NCBI RefSeq assembly: GCF_019649055.1
Contig: NW_026570225.1
Coordinates: forward strand, 1,798,001 to 1,862,000
Direction: 5' to 3'
From: Paramacrobiotus metropolitanus
Lineage: Eukaryota; Tardigrada; Eutardigrada; Parachela; Macrobiotidae
Length of the DNA: 64,000 bases
The notes below the pieces were generated by a model. That model saw only the letters and a list, made by a program, of their open reading frames with translations. It searched no databases and had not been told where the DNA came from. Shown piece after piece: positions 27,898 through 40,100 of this stretch. The position numbers and the translations under genes were made by a program. Each line of letters begins with the position of its first letter. Within the stretch, counting starts at the first letter, position 1.

Positions 27898-29650
27898 CCG
27901 AGCAACGGAAGCTCAAGTGACGAAACCGACCAAGTCGTTAACAAGTCGACAAGTCGACCGACCACCAAAATTCAGACTTGGTGAGTCGGAAAGTGAACGG
28001 ACACCCTCACCAACGGATGAAGTTTTCCAGACGACCACCACAGAAGCGGTTCGTCCGGACAGCAGGGAAGGATTTTTCCGAACGCCGGTGGCACCCCACT
28101 TGGGTAACCACAGGTATCAAGCGAGCACGCTTGAATACACGGCACGGAAGTGGATTGCATCCACACCCCTGAGAAGATCGATGACATTAACCGACTCCGG
28201 GAACGATGCCATGAACTGATTACGCAAATCGTTCTGGCCGACCAAATCGTTAACTCTTCGGAAGGTCAGATGTCACGATCGGCTGACACCCATAAGCTCG
28301 AACGGAGGAAATGGGAAAAGGAACTAGCCGAAGCCAACAAGGGCATAGCTGACCAACAGCGTCGCATTGAACACTTGGAGCTTTACCTCAAGAGGCTCCG
28401 ACAACCCATGTCGGTACGACTTCGAAGAGGTTGAACGGCTCAAAAGCACACTTGCAACCTCAGTGGAATCAGTCTTCGAACTGAAGAGACGGCTCGCCAC
28501 CGCGAAGAGGACTTGGCCGACACACAAACGGCCTTGGTCGAATCGGAACAGGTGGCAGCGGCATTCCACCAGAAGTTGAACCTGGCCAACGAAGAAGCCG
28601 AGGTTTACCGAAGCGAGGTTGACAGATATATTGTCGAACTTAAGCAGGCCGACGACGAGGTCGACCGGCAACGACATCGCATTGAACAACTGGAAACGGA
28701 GATGGAAATCCTTCTGGTCAGGGCCGGACGACAGTTTATGGCGAACTATAGCCAGCAGCCGGATGCCCCTGACCGAAGTAGGGCCATCACCGACCTGGAA
28801 CAAGCCAACGCCCAACTGGCTGACCAGGTGTACGGACTTGATCACGTGCTAAATGAGGAACAGAACCTCCGAGCACAGCTGGAACACAGCCTGACGGAAG
28901 CTCAGAAGGTGAACGAAGCGCAACGGAATCGCATCGCTCACCTCGAGGCCCGCGAAAGTGAACTCCAGACTTACGGAGAAAACGCGGATCGGTATATCGA
29001 TGACTTAAATCGGTATATCGACGAAATGGATACGGAGGTACGATGCCTCCGGGAGGAAACCAAACACCTGGAACAAACCAGGGTTGAGCCTCCATCCTAC
29101 AAGACATCGATGGCAACGGACTTCCACTTTGAACCGTCGCAAACTGTTCGTGACATCTTGTGGGATATCAAACCCAAGGACTCCGAGAAGAAGGAACCAT
29201 CCTACTTCGTGGGAATGCTTACAACTAACCCACTTACCGGAAGTCCCCCGCAGCAACAGCCCCTGCCCCACCACCCGGAACCGGAGCATAACACATCGAC
29301 TGCGGCACCACATGTGCCAACGTCGAATGTTCCGACAACGACAACAGCCACCGCCGGTACCTACACAAGTACCACGTATGCAACGCACACAACGATGCTT
29401 GCGACAGCGCCCACCGCGTCCCACCCGAACGGAAAACGGGGAACGGAACGTGATGCGGGTCGGCGACTGGATGGACGGATTGGCTCCTATCCTAACATGG
29501 ACGAATTCGGACGCCTAACCATACGCGACTCCGATTATCAGAGGACTCGGGCTAGGTCATACAATAATGACCTTCCCCAAGGAGGACATAACCGACAACC
29601 AGATTCGGGAAATGCAGATGATTACCCGGATCAGTCAGACCGGGCGCCTC

Positions 29651-29678
29651 GGTACCGACCCACAGAAGGTCGGGTACC
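29651..29678 (+). other. Hairpin, loop CACAGAA, 10-bp stem with one bulge
   Basis: GGTACCGACC pairs with GGTC-GGTACC leaving one bulged G. It is the longest stem of the set and lies in gag. Confidence 0.75.
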
Positions 29679-29825
29679 ACTAAGGAGGCCACAAGCAGGT
29701 CAGTTTGGAAGGGTTAACGATAACCCGGCTGGATTTTACCAACAGCCACCAAGACCCCCTCGAGCAACAGCACCTCAGCCGGAACGCCAACCGGCCGGTT
29801 ACCCAGATCAACAAAATTACGGACA

Positions 29826-29846
29826 TCCTGAGCACAGAAATCAGGA
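29826..29846 (+). other. Hairpin, loop GCACAGAAA, stem TCCTGA/TCAGGA
   Basis: Six perfect pairs with a G-A opposition next to the loop. Confidence 0.65.
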
Positions 29847-30497
29847 ATATCCAGACCAACAGGGTCATGGAAATCCGAACAGAGGTCGGGAACCGAACTC
29901 CGCCGAGTCGACTGCCAGGAATGCACAACAAGCATTCCAGGACACGATGATTCGAGTGTGTGCCCGCGGACGCAGACAGAAACTGCCGGAATTCGACGGC
30001 GACCACAACAAACTAGAAGGGTGGTTGAAACAAATCCGTCGGTTCTACGCGGAAGCGAAGTAATGGCATGAATCGGACCACACATTCATGACCGACCTCA
30101 TCTCACGACTCGAAGGCCAAGCCGCCCAATGGCACCCGGACACTGCCGGCGCAGAACCAGACGGGGGATGGCCAGTGAGCGTGTGGTTGACTAAGTTCGA
30201 GGAGCGGTTCGCGGACAAGAACAAGGAACTGAATGCCGTGACCGCCTTAGCCAAACGGAAGTACCGTTTCGGTCAAGAGACACCGGAGCAGTACTACGAC
30301 GCGATGATGAACATCGAATCACGGTGCGACACCATAACGGACCAGCTGGTATTGTTCCACCTGAAAGAGAACATTCACGAACCCAAGCTACGAGAAGCCT
30401 TGGAGATTCGTATGCCAGCGACTCCGGTCGAACTGCGTGACTATATACGCTCGTTCGTAAATGGCAAGGAGATGTATGAAGTGCTCAACATGACTAC

Positions 30498-32523
30498 CCG
30501 AAGGCGGAACGCCAACTAAGGTCGTTCCTGGGATTGGCTAACTACTATCGGAAGTTCATCCGAGGATACGCCCAGAAAACATCGAAGATGTACGAGCTCC
30601 TACGGAAGGACCAGAACATCAAAAAAGATTGGACGGAGGCCCACACGGCCGAGTCCAACGAAATCAAGAAGGCGTTAACAGAAGTGCCCGTACTGGCGAA
30701 GTTCGACCCGACAAAGGAGACCGTCATTGAATGTGACGCAAGCGGAGCCGGACTTGGCGCGGTGTTATCCCAGGACGGACATCCGATCGCCTACGCTAGT
30801 AGAGTCTTACACGGACCTGAACTCAACTATGGAGTCACTGAATGGGAATGTTTGGCCGTGGTATGGGCAGTGCAAAAATTTAAGCACTACATCGACCATG
30901 GACCTTTCACCGTACAGACGGATCATCGAGCATTGCAGAACCTGCTCAGATGCGAGTCAAACCGACCTGGCATCAACCCTCGACTAACACGATGGGCACT
31001 GGCTTTACAAGGACGGGACATAACCATCAAGTACAAGCCAGGAGTATTCTGCGACAATGCGGATGCCTTGTCGAGGTGGCCACTCGAACGGAGTGATGAC
31101 AAAGATCCACACGAAGAGTTGGATCAGGTGCCTAACTTTGAAGACTTTAAGGACGAAATTAAAGTCTGCACCATAAGGACCAAGCCCACATGGCGAGACA
31201 CTCGTACCGCCCGTGTCAACAAACGCGGAATTGCGGAAAGCACAGTTGCGAGACCCGCATCTGAGGAAAATTATCGATGAGCTGGAGAACCTGGATAAAC
31301 TCGACTACAAATCGAAGTACACCGAGCATTACCAAATGGCTCAGGGACTCCTATATCGACTGAACACCATTAACGACAAGCTGGAACGATGCTTTGTCGT
31401 ACCTCTCTTCATGCGAACGAACATCATACGCTCGCTACATGATGGGAAAACCGGAAACCACTTCGGACGTGACAAGACGGTAGAAGCATTGAAGTTACGC
31501 TACTACTGGGAACGGATGTCAACGGATGTCTTCGAATACATTCGAAAATGCCGACAGTGCATTTTGGCCAACAAGGTCCGACGTCCCCCACCGGGTAAAC
31601 TCCAGAAGATGGAAGTTGGTGAAGCTTGGTATCGCATCTACGCGGACTTCAAGGGACCTTTACCCCGAACTCAGACGAAAGGATACCAATACATCGCAGT
31701 TGTAACCGACCAGCTGACGAAGTTCACCATCGCCCGGGCAACTAAAACGAACACCGCGAAGGAATTTGAAAAGTTCTTCGTGGAAGACGTCCTGCTGAAG
31801 TACGGAATGCCGACCTTCATCCACTCGGACCGAGGGACGCACTTCACGGCGAAAACATTTGCCAAGGTTGCGAGGATCTTTGGCATCCAACATACGCTTG
31901 GAACAGCCTACCATCCGGAAGGTCAAGGACAAGTCGAACGGCAAATGCAGACGATATGGGACGGAATACGGAAGTTCTGCAACATAAAGGACGGACACCG
32001 TTGGCACAGAGCCTTACCATACATCGTCTGCGGGATGAACAGAGCGGTCCATGCCTCGACGAAATTTTCACCTTACCATATGCTGTTATATGGTATGGTC
32101 GAGAAATGACCATGCCACAGGACTTGGTGGCCGGGACGAACGCACCGGAACAGTACACGGATAAGGAACACTACATCAGGCGGATAAAAGAACGACTTCA
32201 GATGGCCCACGAAATTGCGCGCATCAACATTGATGAAGCTTTCGAGCGGAGAGCCGAAACTTACAATAAGAAGAAGTCGTCACCGACCTTCAAACCACGG
32301 GACAAGGTAACGGTGGAATTTCCAACTAAGGATCCCGCCAGGATCAACGATACGACGGAGAGTGGACGGTCATCAGTTACGTTGGCCCAAACAACCTACT
32401 ACTTCGAAGTGAGGACGGACGTGAAGACACCGTAGCCGTCGACCGAGTGAAACACTTTCCAGCCGACGCACGTCGACCAGTAACTCGGTCATCTGGTCAA
32501 AAGAAGCCGGATAACGACCTGTG
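30498..32523 (+). pseudogene. pol: pol remnant: RT connection, RNase H and integrase
   Basis: Starts mid-protein at LRSFLGLANYYRKFI, the conserved thumb/connection of Ty3-type reverse transcriptase. RNase H follows with acidic residues in ECDASGAGLGAVL, TEWECLAVVWA, QTDHRAL and NADALSR. Integrase has the HHCC zinc finger (LHDGKTGNHFG, CRQCILAN) and the DDE triad (YADFKGP, HSDRGTHF, GQGQVERQ), then the C-terminal part ending in VAVDRVKHFP. Everything upstream of the connection domain, including the YxDD palm and the protease, is missing. Frame breaks: one near 31,220; a 5-base tandem duplication near 32,087-32,096; one near 32,335. A TGA at 32,521-32,523 ends the frame. Confidence 0.88.
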
Positions 32524-33247
32524 AACCGACCCCACAGAAGGGAAGGCAACCAGTAAGTCGACCAAAAAGCCTGAAGTAACCATCGAACAATCGGAGAAAT
32601 CGAACTTAACTGACCAACCTGAAGTAACGGTTAAGAAAAGAGGTCGAGGTCGACCTCGGAAGAAACCGCCGATGGACTTCGAGACACCAGCCCTGCAGGA
32701 ACTGCAAAAGCAAAATGTGATACCAGATGAACCCGTCGAACCGACCTTGGAGAAACCTAAGGAGTCGGACAACAAGTCCGAAGAACCGGTTCAGCTATCC
32801 AACCAACCTGCGGAAGAACCCAAAAAGTCGGGAACTAAGCCGGCCAAGAAGAAGTCGGATAAGACGACCGATCAGGTGGCATCGACCACGGAAGTCGAAG
32901 TAACCGACCCGGCAGTCGCACCGACGAAGCCAAAACGGACCTATAAGAAAAGGACGGTCAAATCAACCGACCCGGCGGCACCGACCACAGAAGTCGAAGT
33001 GACCGATCAGGAGGTCGGACCGCCTAAGCCGAAACGGAAAATCGGAACGGTAAAGAAACCAAAGCTGACAGCACAACAAGTGCTGGAGGAAACCGAAGTC
33101 GCTGAAGACGAGGCCCATAAGGAAATCCTCGATAGAATCTCGGAAGGACGGGCAGACTCGGAGAAACCAGTCAAAACAGCAAAATCAAAGACACCTAAAC
33201 AAGCAGTCACAACAGAACAGACTCAGCGATTGGGCCATAGGCGTAAC
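32524..33247 (+). CDS. Basic AT-hook tail continuing the pol frame
   Basis: In frame with the integrase C-terminus after the TGA at 32,521, about 240 codons rich in Lys, Pro, Thr and Glu. A canonical AT-hook core (KKRGRGRPRKKPP) is at about 32,633-32,671, followed by repeated TEVEVTD segments and KPKRTYKKR / KPKRKIGTVKK clusters. AT-hooks and chromodomains at integrase tails can guide integration to chromatin; that role is inferred here. The frame is cut by the MITE at 33,251. Confidence 0.6.
32882..32898 (+). other. Hairpin, loop CACGGAA, stem TCGAC/GTCGA
   Basis: Five perfect pairs; relative to CCGAC/GTCGG both outer bases have changed together. Confidence 0.6.
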
Positions 33248-33250
33248 TTA

Positions 33251-33975
33251 CCAGGGCAGCGTCACCGGCCCCCCTCTCAGAAAAATTTCATTTTTTGCAG
33301 GTTTGCAGAGTAACACTAGGGTATGCTTAAAAAATAGTTTCATCTGCCATGGTCAGTAGGGCGTGGCCAAACAGAATTTAGAAGTTTAAAATTTGCTATG
33401 TTATAGCCTATGGCCAATGCATTGCTTCGTACTTTAAGCACATTTACGATTTAATACAAACCACTTCACGTGGTATCTTACGAGGCTTATGTGCGCTAAA
33501 TGTTCTCGGCTTCCCGTTTCTGAAACGGGCTAGTAGATGACAGTTAATTATTTTTAACTTTAGAGGTAATCTGTAGGTCCTCATTACCTCGGTTTTCGTG
33601 CTAGCGGTATGTGATAAAACTGATAGCGCAGATGAAAGATATTTACGTTACACCTGCTAATCGGCTCTTACAAATATTGTTAAATTACCACGTACAGGCC
33701 GCTTCAGAAACAAAACGGTTAACGGGGAATATTGGGCACATAGGCCTCGTACGATAGCGCATTCAAGTGGTTCGTATTAATTCGTAAATGTGCTTAAAGT
33801 ACGAAGCAATGCATTGGCCATAGGCTATAACATAGCAAGTTTGTAACTGCAATTCTGTTTGGCCGCCCTGCTGACCATGGCAGACAAATTATTTTTTAAG
33901 CATACCCTAGTGTTACTCTGCAATCCTGCAAAAAATGAAGTTTTTCTGAGAGGGGGGCCTGTGACGCTAGCCTGG
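33251..33975. mobile_element. Harbinger-like foldback MITE inserted in the giant element
   Basis: 725 bp with inverted arms of about 245 bp each (33,251-33,498 and 33,728-33,975, roughly 80% identical by eye), starting CCAGG(G)C.AGCGTCAC.GGCC. Flanked by TTA on both sides (33,248-33,250 and 33,976-33,978), a 3-bp target duplication like that of PIF/Harbinger. No open frame. It interrupts the pol tail frame, so it arrived after the region was coding. Confidence 0.8.
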
Positions 33976-34139
33976 TTAGAATAAGTTATAGTCATAGGTA
34001 GTTTAACAGTAGCTAGGTATAGGCCGACCTTTGGTGTCAAAATGGAACCTCTTCAGTTGACCGGAACATCTTCAGTTGAATTTACGGGAGTTGGTAGAAT
34101 TCTAACGCGCCGTATTCCTCTCCTTAACAGCAGACAACA

Positions 34140-37100
34140 ATGTCGGGCCGACAACGCAACGACCCACCTTCTAGCGGATCCAACAGCGGACGCAGTGGTA
34201 GCAGATCGAACAGATCGCACCCGTACCCTCCTCACCATCGCTCGACTTCGCGATCGGATAACTCGCGGTCGGCAACGAACACACCGCTGCCGCAGGTACA
34301 TAACCCGCACGCTAACGATACAGCTAATGTCTTAGCAGGTTTAATGGTCGGGCCAGAACGAAGCCCACAATATCGACCAGTACCACCGCAACATCTGCCA
34401 CCGAACACACGGGATTTACTACTGGCGGACTTCTCGTCAACTATGGCGCGAACGGTAACCAACCTGCTACGGTAATTGCGGGCGACCCACTTGGTCAAGC
34501 GCAACCTTACCGTTGGACGGTACCAACAACAATGGTTGGTCCGACCTTCCCAGTGCCAACGTTAGTGCCTGGAATGGTGAACGTACCACCGCCGATTTTC
34601 AGAACGCCCACTTTGGCGTCAAGCCAGCCGACATGGGCTAGACCGGTAACTCGATACGTACCAGTGTCGGGAGGAATGGGAACGATAACTCCGACGTCAC
34701 CAACGCGATTCGGAACGTTCAGCGCGATAGGGCCAAACAATACCCTATCACCTCCTCGACTTGGAACATTCAGTATCGCGGGAGTGGTTCCACCTTTACC
34801 AATGACGGGACCAGTCTCACCGACTCATATCGGACTCCCGGGACAACCGATTCCATGGGGGAATCCACATGCGGCACAGTACTTGATTCAGTCGCTTAAC
34901 CAGCACTTGAATCAGTACGGAGGACAGACCCCACATGGGACTATACCGGCGACGACCACGCAAGTCGTACCGCCACAGCCTCCGCCGCCACCACCGACTG
35001 AATTTCCCATACCGACCTCTACTCAAAGCAGGTCGATACCAACGGGAGAGTTACGGAAACTTGACCAAATTGCTCGTGACCAGGCGCGTGACTTGACGCA
35101 CCAGTTGTCGACAATTACACCGACAACCCCTGGGTACCTGGACAGAAGGGTGGAAATCTTGGATCGAATTTCCGGACTCCAGACCTTCATTAACGACAAC
35201 ACGAACATATTCGCAATTTGGAGTCAACGGGCGGCCCAACCGACGTCCGCCTCCTCAGTTCAACCGTCATCGACAACGACCACACAAGTCGTTACGTCGA
35301 TGCCTTCACCACAGGAACCGACCTCGTCTACCACACAAACCGGTAGTCGGACATCGTTCGCAGAGGCTATGGAACGCAGAAAGCGGAGAGACGCCGAGCT
35401 GAAGCGATCAAAGTTGGACGAACTCCGACAGCAACGAGAAGATGCTTGGAACGAAACGGTTGAACTCAGACAGACGCTACATAAGCTGTCTACTGAACAA
35501 CCTACTAATAATGTTGCTTGGAAGGAGGTCATGGACCAACTAATTGGTTGGGACCATTACATGAGGGATATGGACGAACAAATCGAGCAAGAGGGAACAC
35601 CACCTCCGGAACTCGCAATCGTTCCTCCGACTCAGCCGATACAACCGGTTCAACCGAGTCCGACCTCGCCAGCAACGGTGCCTAACGTGCCGAACGTGCA
35701 ACCGCAACCAGCACCGAACCCACCGACTCAACAAGAGGCGGTAGTGGATCCAATTATACAGGAGCTACAGTACCTCCAGCGGGTATCGGACATTATGATG
35801 ACCCGAATGGAGGCGGTCGGACAAGATCGGAGACTCGAACTTCACGAGTCAACCCGACTGGAAAGAGACCGACAAGATATTATGAAAACCAACGCCCAGA
35901 TCCAACATGCAATCAAGAACGGCATTCCCAAGGAACAACTGCCCTTAACGACCTTCCATCAGAAGATAGCTCCTCTTCGGCAGTTAATGGACCAGTACCC
36001 CCACATGTCCCAGAACTTGGAAGCGTCAGAAGGGCAATCCGAACAACTACGGATACCCGACCCTGTGGCCATCGCCTCCACATTGAGCGAGGCCAGACGA
36101 CTTCGTCAAGTATGGACTATGTCTGACCATATAATGGAACTAGGCGAAGTAATTGGCAACGCACAACGACTTGCCGACTTGGACAGAGCATTCTACTCAG
36201 CAGAGCGCCTTAGCAGTCGAGGTCGACCAACAACGGACGACGAAGCTCGACGGCTCATTAATATTCTGGATCGACTGAAAACTCTGATCCAAAACGAACC
36301 TTTGATGGCGGAACAACAAGTTCCCCAAAACCAGGATAAGAAGTACCACGCGATGGCACTCCAGACGGAGGAGTCCAAGCAGACAGAAGCAGCTTGGAAA
36401 GCCATCCTTGAAGGCAAAGACACTTCGAACAATTTACGAGCGTGTCCTGTTAGGCACCGAACCAAGGGCCTTCACCAAAATTTCCGACCTCCGAGCTTAC
36501 ACAAAGCTTGCGGAGAGTATGGTTAAGAAGGGTCCAACAGCGACAGTGCAGGAGAAGCAACAGCTTCGGATGGCGGTCCAGTGGATCGAGAGACAAAATC
36601 TCCTCGAAAAGAACCCTCCATCCCTGATACCCTTACCAGACAGGAATTATGTGGTATCCCCGGACTTCTCCACACATTCAGTAAGTCCAGTGACGTCGCC
36701 AAGGACGGCCCTACACAACAAGGTGCAGGAGGACCGCCAAACCCGGATATCCACCCACATTTCGGACGGATGGAACCGGCTCGACGACCTCCAAAGGGCA
36801 TACGTACAATTAACGCCTATGGACCCAGACGCCATTAGAACGGCACGCCAGAAGATTGACACCTTGGCTGCTTACTTAAAGCAAGCCCAGGACCTCTTCG
36901 ATAAGGTCGATCCGAACGAAACCGAGAGCCGACAACTTAGGTCGGTAGTTGAACGGATTGTAGAAATCCTCGACTCGGAACCGTCGTGTACTCGGATTGC
37001 CACACCATTACCTCCTCAACGGCCAGCACCGACCATCACAGCAGTAATGACGCTGGTACGAACAACGCCGATACCGGACGTCTTGAAGCATGTGGAGACA

Positions 37101-40100
37101 ATTGCCACGCTGGTCGGGACTTAGCCGAAATTTACAATTACCAGCTGAATCGACCGATGTCACCAACAAAAGTGACCGACCTCGAACGAACGGATCGACA
37201 TTTGCGAATCGAGCTGGACTTCGCTGAAACACTCAGCGAATGGGGCGTCCCAACATGCGGCCAACCCAGAGAAAGGTTGATAGAAACCCTTCAGTCGATA
37301 ATCGACCATGTTAAACGGTATGTGCCGGTGCTAACACAAGCACCAGCTAGAGAGGCAACGCCACCTGAAGCGGAACCATCTCCAGCCCCGTCACCGGCAC
37401 CAGCTGATGGACTTGAATTTGCTGAAGACGCCAGAGACCAACAGGAGGTCGACCTGGATGAGGTCGAAAATCAGTACCGAGAAGCAGTAGACGTGCTAGA
37501 GAATCTAGCCAAGCAACTTCGCGACCTCAACCCAGCGGACAAGTCAGAAGAACGCCTGAGAGTAGCGCTGGAACAACAGCACACCATCTGCTCCAGACGA
37601 GTTGATGATTTGTGGAAGATATTGGAGGCGAATCCACGGACGGTTCACCTCCCGCCGACCCAACAAACGGGACCGCCCATTTTTAAAACACAAGGCGAAC
37701 TTGGCCGGGAGGAAATGAAGAAGTTGAAGACGGACTTTGCCCGGGCAGAACAAATAGCTGCCAACCTCCAGGTCCAGGTTAACAAGATGGAAGGCCATGA
37801 CCCGATAATGGCTAACGTGAAGAGGGCGCTGGAGAGCCAACTTAGGCTTTCTCAGATACGCGTCTCTGACCTCCAAAACAAAATCGACGAACTACGTACT
37901 GACGGTCACCGCAGAACGATGGCTCGGATAGCAGCAAAGCAGAACCCGACCTCAACTGTAGGATCCGTTCAGCCGAAGCCACCAACACAGAACCTGGCTA
38001 CGCTACGAAGCGCTTTGAGTATCGCGGAAGAAATTGTCGTCAACCTGACGGTACGACTCGCGGGCATGGATGACAATGATCCAGCCCAAGCAACAGATAA
38101 GAAAGCCGCCGAAGACCGACTGAAGTCTTCCCAACAACGAGTCCGTGAACTAACGGCGGAAATCGCCGAGCTTCAAAGTCAGCAGTCAGCACCGACCTTG
38201 ACCAACCCGACTCAGCCGGCCTTAACAGTTGGTCCGGCTCCACCGACCTCAACAGAAGGATCGGTCCAGCTTAAGCCAGTGGACACTAGCGACCGACCTA
38301 TGTCCCAGGTTACTGAAGCTCGAATAATGTCGGCAATACCGGACCCAGGAACGATGCCAACAAGTGCACCACCTCACTTGGTTAACCTGGTGAATCAGAC
38401 CATGGAACTCATCACAGAAATGAGAGCCCGTCGAATCTTTTGTGATTCCAACAGCCGGTTAGCACAAGACTTGGACCGTGATATTTTGGCTTGGGGAACC
38501 AACGTAAAGTTCCTCCGCCAACTCGACCATCCGGATATGCCGAAAACTCCCGGCATAAGAGGCCATATAATAAGGACCTCTTCCTGGTTGGAAACGCGAG
38601 TCCGAGACTACATCGAAGAACGGGACCGTGACCAACAACGAAAGGATACCTCTGAAGCATCACTACGGACTTCAGCAACGGACCGTCGATCTCGGATCAC
38701 ACAAATCCAATCGACACGTAACCCGTCGGACCCTTTCGCGGTTCCACAATCTATACCGGATGACGAAATCCAGCTGACTCTGCAGACAGCGGACAGATTG
38801 ATTGGTGAACTTTACCAGTTACGGGACTCAACCGACCCGCAGACTCCGCAGTACTGCCAGATCGACATCAACCTTGGCCACTTGGAGAACAATACCAAGG
38901 AGGTCCGGTTCATTCTCCGACCTGAGACGCAACGGACCGTCAAGAATCAGGATCGGTTACGGATTCTTAAAGTCAAAATCGACAGCTTCGCGGAAGACTT
39001 CTACAAACGGAAGCAACAGGAAGCTGAACGCAAGCTGAAAACTCCCGCGAAGAAAATTAAGGCGCAACTTAAGCCACCGGTCCAACCTGTCAAACCATTG
39101 GAGGTTGAACAAGATGAACCAATGGATGAAGCACCGCCACTTGGGAACGAACTCGAGGTCGGAGCCTCCAAACAGGTGGACATGGATACTTCCGAAACGT
39201 TAACAACACCGCAGGATGGCCAACCGAAGCCAACTGCCCGACTCACCCGACCAACAACTCTGCCGGGACTCTCACATAAGGAGCCCATAGCAGATGACAA
39301 AGGTCCGAGGAGACGCTTATTCTCACCTCCACCAGTCCGAACAAAGGAACAACTGTTGGAAATTTTGAAAAAGACTCCAGCGGATGAAACACAACCGGGT
39401 CAGTCACAGAAACCGACCTCGGCAACGAAGTCAGTGTTCACCTCCGGAGTCCATAAGAAGCTAGTCCGACAGGCCAAGAACTATGACCTGGAACGGATAC
39501 TTAACGAAGCCCACCTAACAGAGGGACTGAGGCTAGGAAAGCTATCCACCGATGAGCAACAGGCACTCGGTCAGCGGATATACGCGTTAATCCAGGACAG
39601 GGATAAGGCTTTACGCCGATTGATGTTCGTGAGGTGCGGAAGACAGGCATTACGACAGCTCCCGTTGGACGCGGCCATTATCAAGCCAGTCCAACTCCTC
39701 CGTCACCCCCGCATCAACCCTGCCGCTTATACTTTGGAAATGCCCCCTCAACCGGGACAACAAGTCACCGAGAAAATTCGATTCATCATGTCGGACAGTA
39801 GCGACGAATCTGACCACAACTACAGAAAGGGTGCTCAGATCGAAGATGATCCGACCTACGACGACGACCTAACGTGGCAAGAGACTCTGCTGATGGATGC
39901 ACAAACAAGCTCCAGGTCGTCATATGGATCTCGACCGGCAGAATCAACGCCGAGAAGGAGTAGGTCTCCGTTGAAACAGATCTTACCGAACCGGGCAGCG
40001 CCTCAACCGGCAACGATGCCGAGTCAACCTCCGAAGGAACAGCCACGAAGGTTCACGCCCCGGAATACTCCAACTAAACCAAAACAGACCCCGGAGGAGA

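Larger units (their letters stand above)
26777..30519 (+). pseudogene. gag: gag of the giant element (coiled coil plus Retrotrans_gag domain), frame-broken
   Basis: Structural protein that would package the element's RNA. ATG at 26,777 in good context (CAACAATGT). N-terminal block with KRNERILLADSNPTSDDSFE, then a degenerate repeat region of PT-x-x-VG units (27,280-27,700), a linker, a long coiled coil (28,150-29,080), a Pro/Gln/Asn-rich region, and a Retrotrans_gag-type domain starting LPEFDGDHNKLEGWLKQIR (29,970-30,480). No zinc knuckle is visible. The reading frame changes near 28,200, 28,400 and 28,500, with the coiled-coil pattern continuing across each change, and TAA at 30,061-30,063 cuts the gag domain. 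It ends abruptly where the reverse transcriptase connection domain begins. I infer one original frame of about 1,200 codons. Confidence 0.75.

Noticed and set aside
30661-30690. A further ACAGAA-loop hairpin (GGCGT/GTGCC) in RNase H
   Set aside because: Needs two wobble pairs and lies on conserved codons for LTEVP, so chance is adequate.
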